Positions 61,017-64,000 of a DNA stretch of 64,000 bases are shown here, in pieces. The stretch covers positions 550,863 through 614,862 of the forward strand of contig NZ_JAINDF010000001.1 in the NCBI RefSeq assembly GCF_023006325.1, read 5' to 3'. Made by a program: the position numbers and the translations under genes. Under the pieces are notes generated by a model. It saw nothing but the letters and a program-made list of their open reading frames with translations, made no database searches and was not told where the DNA came from. Source of the DNA: Kordiimonas marina (GTDB taxonomy: Bacteria > Pseudomonadota > Alphaproteobacteria > Sphingomonadales > Kordiimonadaceae). Every line of letters begins with the position of its first letter. Position 1 is the stretch's first letter.

Positions 61017-61895
61017 GTGAATTCATCAACCATATCCAAAGGGCAGTCCTTCAAGGAAATTGGCCTCTTTATCGTCATTGCCGTCTTGCTGATGGCCGTG
61101 TGCGATGTGCTTTTGCTGGAATATTCAGCCAATCCCCACTACGCGATAACGCTGCGCATGTGGTCGGTAGGGATCAGCGCCTTCATTGTCCTCGCCCTTT
61201 TCAAAAGGCCGCTGGCCAGCCTTGGCTGGAGGTGGGGTAAGGCCAAATATCATGCCATGGCTATTCTGTTACCGGTCCTCTATGCAGGCATAGCTTATTT
61301 CCTGGCCGACGCCATCGGCCTCGCCACACTCGGCTCTGACGCCACCCTCAAAGCTTTTGTTGCCAAGGCGGGGTTTGAGGAATTCGGTGCTGCGGGTCTG
61401 CTGTTCTCCGTCCTGTTCCTGCTCGTCGGCGCGATGCCGGGCAATTATGCGACCGCGCTGGGTGAAGAAATAGGCTGGCGTGGCTTTCTGGCCCCGCGCA
61501 CCAATACTGCCTTCGGGTTTGCTGCAGGCACGCTTTTTACCGGCGTGGTCTGGGGGCTATGGCACATGCCCCTGGTCATACTCGGCGGCTATCACGCGGG
61601 CGGCGCTCTAGCTTATGAAATAGGTTCCTTCATGCTGCTCGTCGTCTCAATAAGCGGCATCCTTGCCTGGCTTAGGACGGCCTCCGGCAGCCTTTGGCCC
61701 GCTGCGACACTTCATGCCGCCCACAATCTCATCATCCAGAAGATTTTCGACCCACTGACAACGGAGGGAACATCCCATGTCACCATGGTCGGGGAATTCG
61801 GGGTCCTGCTGGCGATGATCGCGGCCCTTGCCTCCGTGCCTTTCTGGGTTCTGGGCTACCGGTCATGGAGGGCACAGCATCCCCCGCTTTTATGA
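61017..61895 (+). CDS. CPBP family intramembrane metalloprotease
   Basis: 292-aa membrane protein with about eight helices and the Rce1/CPBP (PF02517) motifs: G-E-E-I-G-W-R-G-F-L (E-E-x-x-x-R), L-W-H-M-P-L-V (second motif His) and L-H-A-A-H-N-L-I (third). The start is a GTG at 61017 with GAGG 7 bases upstream. Its substrate is unknown; relatives process prenylated proteins or protect against bacteriocins. It seems to stand alone. Confidence 0.88.
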   Translation: MNSSTISKGQSFKEIGLFIVIAVLLMAVCDVLLLEYSANPHYAITLRMWSVGISAFIVLALFKRPLASLGWRWGKAKYHAMAILLPVLYAGIAYFLADAIGLATLGSDATLKAFVAKAGFEEFGAAGLLFSVLFLLVGAMPGNYATALGEEIGWRGFLAPRTNTAFGFAAGTLFTGVVWGLWHMPLVILGGYHAGGALAYEIGSFMLLVVSISGILAWLRTASGSLWPAATLHAAHNLIIQKIFDPLTTEGTSHVTMVGEFGVLLAMIAALASVPFWVLGYRSWRAQHPPLL

Positions 61896-61969
61896 TCAGG
61901 CGCCCGAGGGACCCTCGGCCTTGTCATATCGTGCCCCGGCGCACCTGCAGGAACTAAGCTTCTTGAACA

Positions 61970-62019
61970 GCCCACCGTTCAATCTTGAACTCACTTTTTC
62001 GGTGCACAAAATAAAAGGG
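61970..62019. repeat. second copy of the element at 39183-39231
   Basis: TTCAATCTTGAACTCAC at 61978-61994, followed by ACAAAATA and AGGGGCC as in the other copy. It lies 40-80 bases before glpD, in direct orientation, within a promoter-like stretch. The other copy is near gapR. Confidence 0.55.
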
Positions 62020-62058
62020 GCCCTTAGGGTATGGGCCTAGGGCGAAGCGAGGGAAGCT

Positions 62059-63543
62059 ATGACAGATATTTCCGACATTTTTGTCGTTGGCGGCGGGATC
62101 AACGGGGTCGGAATCGCGCGCGACGCGGCGGGACGCGGACTTAAGGTCACGCTTGCGGAAAAGGACGACCTCGCGGCCCACACATCTTCCGCCAGCTCCA
62201 AGCTGATCCATGGCGGCCTGCGTTACCTTGAACAATATGAGTTCCGGCTGGTCAGGGAATCGCTTCATGAACGCGAAGTGCTGCTGAAGACCGCCCCGCA
62301 CCTCGTGCACCCGCGCCGGTTCCTGCTGCCGCACCACAGCGCCATGCGCCCGGCCTGGATGCTCAGGCTCGGCCTGTTCCTCTATGACCATATCGGCGGC
62401 AGGCGCCACCTGCCGCCCACACGGTCGATCAACCTCAGGCGGGACCCCGGCCCACTGCAGAATCTTTTCAAGAAGGGGTTCGAATATTCGGACTGCTGGG
62501 TCGATGACGCCCGGCTGGTCGTCACTGCCGCGATGGACGCGGCCGAACGTGGCGCCACCATCCTCAAGGGCTATGAGGTGATGGGCGCCGACTGGGCAGA
62601 CGGCCTGTGGCAGATCGAGGTGAAAGGCCCGGACGGCACCATGCGCCATCATCAGGCGCGGGCGCTGGTGAACGCAGGCGGGCCGTGGGTGAATATCTTC
62701 CGCAGCCGCCTGGCTCCGCAGCAACATATGCGCCACAAGGTGCGATTGGTCAAAGGCAGCCATATCGTCGTGCCCGCGCTTTATGAGGGCGAGGAAGCCT
62801 ATACCCTCCAGAACCGGGACGGCCGCGTGGTGTTCGCGATCCCCTATCTCGGGCGTTTCACGCTGATCGGCACCACGGATGTCGCCCATATGGGGGATCC
62901 TGCGGATGTGAAGATCACCGAGGATGAGACCATCTATCTGTGTGAGGTCATCTCCGCCTATTTCAAGAAGACGGTCACTCCCGCGGATGTCGTCTGGTCC
63001 TTCTCGGGTGTCCGGCCGCTGGCCGATGACGGTGCGGCCAATGTCTCCAAAACCACGCGGGACTATGTGCTCGACCTCGACATAGAAGCCGACGCCGCCC
63101 CGCTTCTCAGCGTCTATGGCGGCAAGCTGACCACTTTCCGCAGGCTAGCCGAGGAAGCGATGGAAAAGCTTCAGCCGGTGCTGGGATTCGAGGCCGGCGA
63201 ATGGACAGCGCACGCCCCCTTACCAGGCGGCGACATGCCGGGGCACGACTTCCCCGCCTTCCTGACCGCCTTCAAGGCCCGGCACCCCTGGCTGCCCGCA
63301 GATATGGCAGACCGCCTTGCCGTGGCTTACGGCACGCGGGCGGAGACGGTGATCGGCGCAGCCCGCAACCTGACAGACCTTGGAAGAAACCTTGGTGATG
63401 GCCTCTATGAAGCGGAAGTCGACTATCTCCGCACCCATGAATGGGCAACGAGCGCCGAGGATATCCTGTGGCGCCGGTCAAAGCTTGGGCTATTCATGGC
63501 AAAAGCGGAGCAAGAAGCCGTCGCCGCCTACTTGGCAGGCTGA
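62059..63543 (+). CDS. glpD: glycerol-3-phosphate dehydrogenase, FAD-dependent
   Basis: 494-aa enzyme that oxidises glycerol-3-phosphate to dihydroxyacetone phosphate at the inner membrane and reduces quinone. FAD motif V-V-G-G-G-I-N-G-V-G-I-A-R-D-A-A-G-R-G, then S-S-A-S-S-K-L-I-H-G-G-L-R-Y-L-E-Q-Y-E-F, and the G-V-R-P-L region. GAGGGA precedes the ATG. The gene's 3' end overlaps the converging sigma-factor gene by 16 bases. A repeated element lies in its upstream region. Confidence 0.95.
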   Translation: MTDISDIFVVGGGINGVGIARDAAGRGLKVTLAEKDDLAAHTSSASSKLIHGGLRYLEQYEFRLVRESLHEREVLLKTAPHLVHPRRFLLPHHSAMRPAWMLRLGLFLYDHIGGRRHLPPTRSINLRRDPGPLQNLFKKGFEYSDCWVDDARLVVTAAMDAAERGATILKGYEVMGADWADGLWQIEVKGPDGTMRHHQARALVNAGGPWVNIFRSRLAPQQHMRHKVRLVKGSHIVVPALYEGEEAYTLQNRDGRVVFAIPYLGRFTLIGTTDVAHMGDPADVKITEDETIYLCEVISAYFKKTVTPADVVWSFSGVRPLADDGAANVSKTTRDYVLDLDIEADAAPLLSVYGGKLTTFRRLAEEAMEKLQPVLGFEAGEWTAHAPLPGGDMPGHDFPAFLTAFKARHPWLPADMADRLAVAYGTRAETVIGAARNLTDLGRNLGDGLYEAEVDYLRTHEWATSAEDILWRRSKLGLFMAKAEQEAVAAYLAG

Positions 63544-64000
63544 CCGCACGCCAGGGCGCGCTTCATCAGGAAAGCTTTCTCTCCGGCATTACGGCTGAGC
63601 CCTGCGGCATGTTCGAAGGCTGCCCTGGCGTCTTCGAACCGGCCGGCGCGGAACAGAAAATCGCCACGGGCGGCAGCCAGCGGCGCGTAGGCCTTCAGGG
63701 CTGGCGCGTCTTCTATTTCGGCAAGCAACGCCAACCCGGCCTCCGGACCCTCAGCCATGCTGTGGGCGACCGCACGGTTGAGCGCAACCACCGGTGTCGG
63801 CATCACATCAAGAAGCGCATCATAGATGGCGGCAATCTGGCGCCAGTCAGTCTCCACCGCCGTTTTCGCCCTGGCGTGGCACGCGGCCAGCGCGGCCTGA
63901 AGGGCGTAAGCTCCACGCCCGCCACCCAGCGCCTGCGCGCGGCCAAGCGCATTAAGGCCCCGCCGGACCAGCAACTGGTCCCAGAGCGCCCGGTTCTGTT
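63528..64000 (-). CDS. ECF RNA polymerase sigma factor, C-terminal part (cut by window edge)
   Basis: The coding frame stays open to the end of the window (157 aa visible). The sequence N-R-A-L-W-D-Q-L-L-V-R-R-G, T-D-W-R-Q-I-A-A-I-Y-D-A-L, P-T-P-V-V-A-L-N-R-A-V-A and the following tetratricopeptide-like repeats (A-R-G-D-F-L-F-R-A-G-R-F-E-D-A-R-A-A-F-E-H-A-A) are the C-terminal extension of ECF42-type sigma factors (DUF6596). The sigma-2 and sigma-4 DNA-binding domains lie beyond the window. It is partial because of the edge, not truncated in the genome as far as can be seen. Confidence 0.85.
   Translation of the reverse strand, partial: QNRALWDQLLVRRGLNALGRAQALGGGRGAYALQAALAACHARAKTAVETDWRQIAAIYDALLDVMPTPVVALNRAVAHSMAEGPEAGLALLAEIEDAPALKAYAPLAAARGDFLFRAGRFEDARAAFEHAAGLSRNAGEKAFLMKRALACGQPAK

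Noticed and set aside
63528-64000. Truncated sigma-factor pseudogene
   Set aside because: The frame is open to the window edge, and the missing domains are simply outside the window.
1-64000. CRISPR arrays, tRNA/rRNA genes, insertion sequences and prophage genes
   Set aside because: No regularly spaced repeats, RNA-gene motifs, transposases, integrases or phage structural proteins were recognised on either strand.

Overview
The window comes from a GC-rich alphaproteobacterium. The evidence is a split three-gene proton-translocating transhydrogenase (pntAA/pntAB/pntB), a GapR/DUF2312 nucleoid protein, two sphingomonad-style TonB receptors and dense use of AraC/P450/dehydrogenase catabolic genes. 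Kordiimonadales/Emcibacterales-like or sphingomonad-like lineages would fit, but the sequence alone does not settle the order. No rRNA, tRNA, CRISPR array, insertion sequence or prophage was recognised.

Region 1 (1-19.4 kb) is mostly housekeeping and envelope. An RND permease/adaptor pair is followed by two paralogous pairs of small secreted proteins. Three of the promoters here carry the same GTTCAGC direct repeat with an 11-bp period, which suggests a small regulon under an OmpR/PhoB-type regulator. Then come the transhydrogenase operon, a sigma-54 response regulator directly followed by glutamate racemase (murI), a glutathione S-transferase, a DUF5694-like protein, and a compact signalling cassette: RsbW-like ATPase, PAS protein, soluble chemoreceptor and STAS protein.

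Region 2 (19.4-36.9 kb) is a catabolic cluster. It encodes a TonB receptor, an MFS transporter, two aldehyde dehydrogenases (one HpaE-like), an HpaG/FAH-type hydrolase, an acetoacetate-decarboxylase-fold protein, a glutamine-synthetase-like ligase, a P450 with its own ferredoxin reductase and [2Fe-2S] ferredoxin, an HpaD-like class III ring-cleavage dioxygenase, a class I glutamine amidotransferase and two AraC regulators. The gene set suggests that an amine is gamma-glutamylated, oxidised by the P450, deglutamylated, and then processed through a homoprotocatechuate-like meta-cleavage route. The substrate is unknown.

Region 3 (36.9-60.9 kb) looks like a D-amino-acid / peptidoglycan-fragment utilisation island. 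A six-gene operon carries a small leader ORF containing a terminator hairpin, a YkvI-type transporter, dgcN, dgcA, a membrane-anchored serine hydrolase and an AsnC-type regulator. Around it lie a GntR regulator, D-amino-acid dehydrogenase (dadA), RidA, an XRE-cupin regulator, a TonB receptor / serine hydrolase / D-aminoacylase-like operon, a DUF819 membrane protein, and a dsdA plus VanX-fusion operon divergent from a LysR regulator. The VanX-type dipeptidase is fused to a penicillin-binding-type domain whose catalytic Ser and Lys are replaced. Together these genes could import, trim and catabolise D-Ala, D-Ser and D-Glu.

Region 4 (61-64 kb) has a CPBP membrane protease, glycerol-3-phosphate dehydrogenase and the 3' part of an ECF sigma factor gene that runs off the window.
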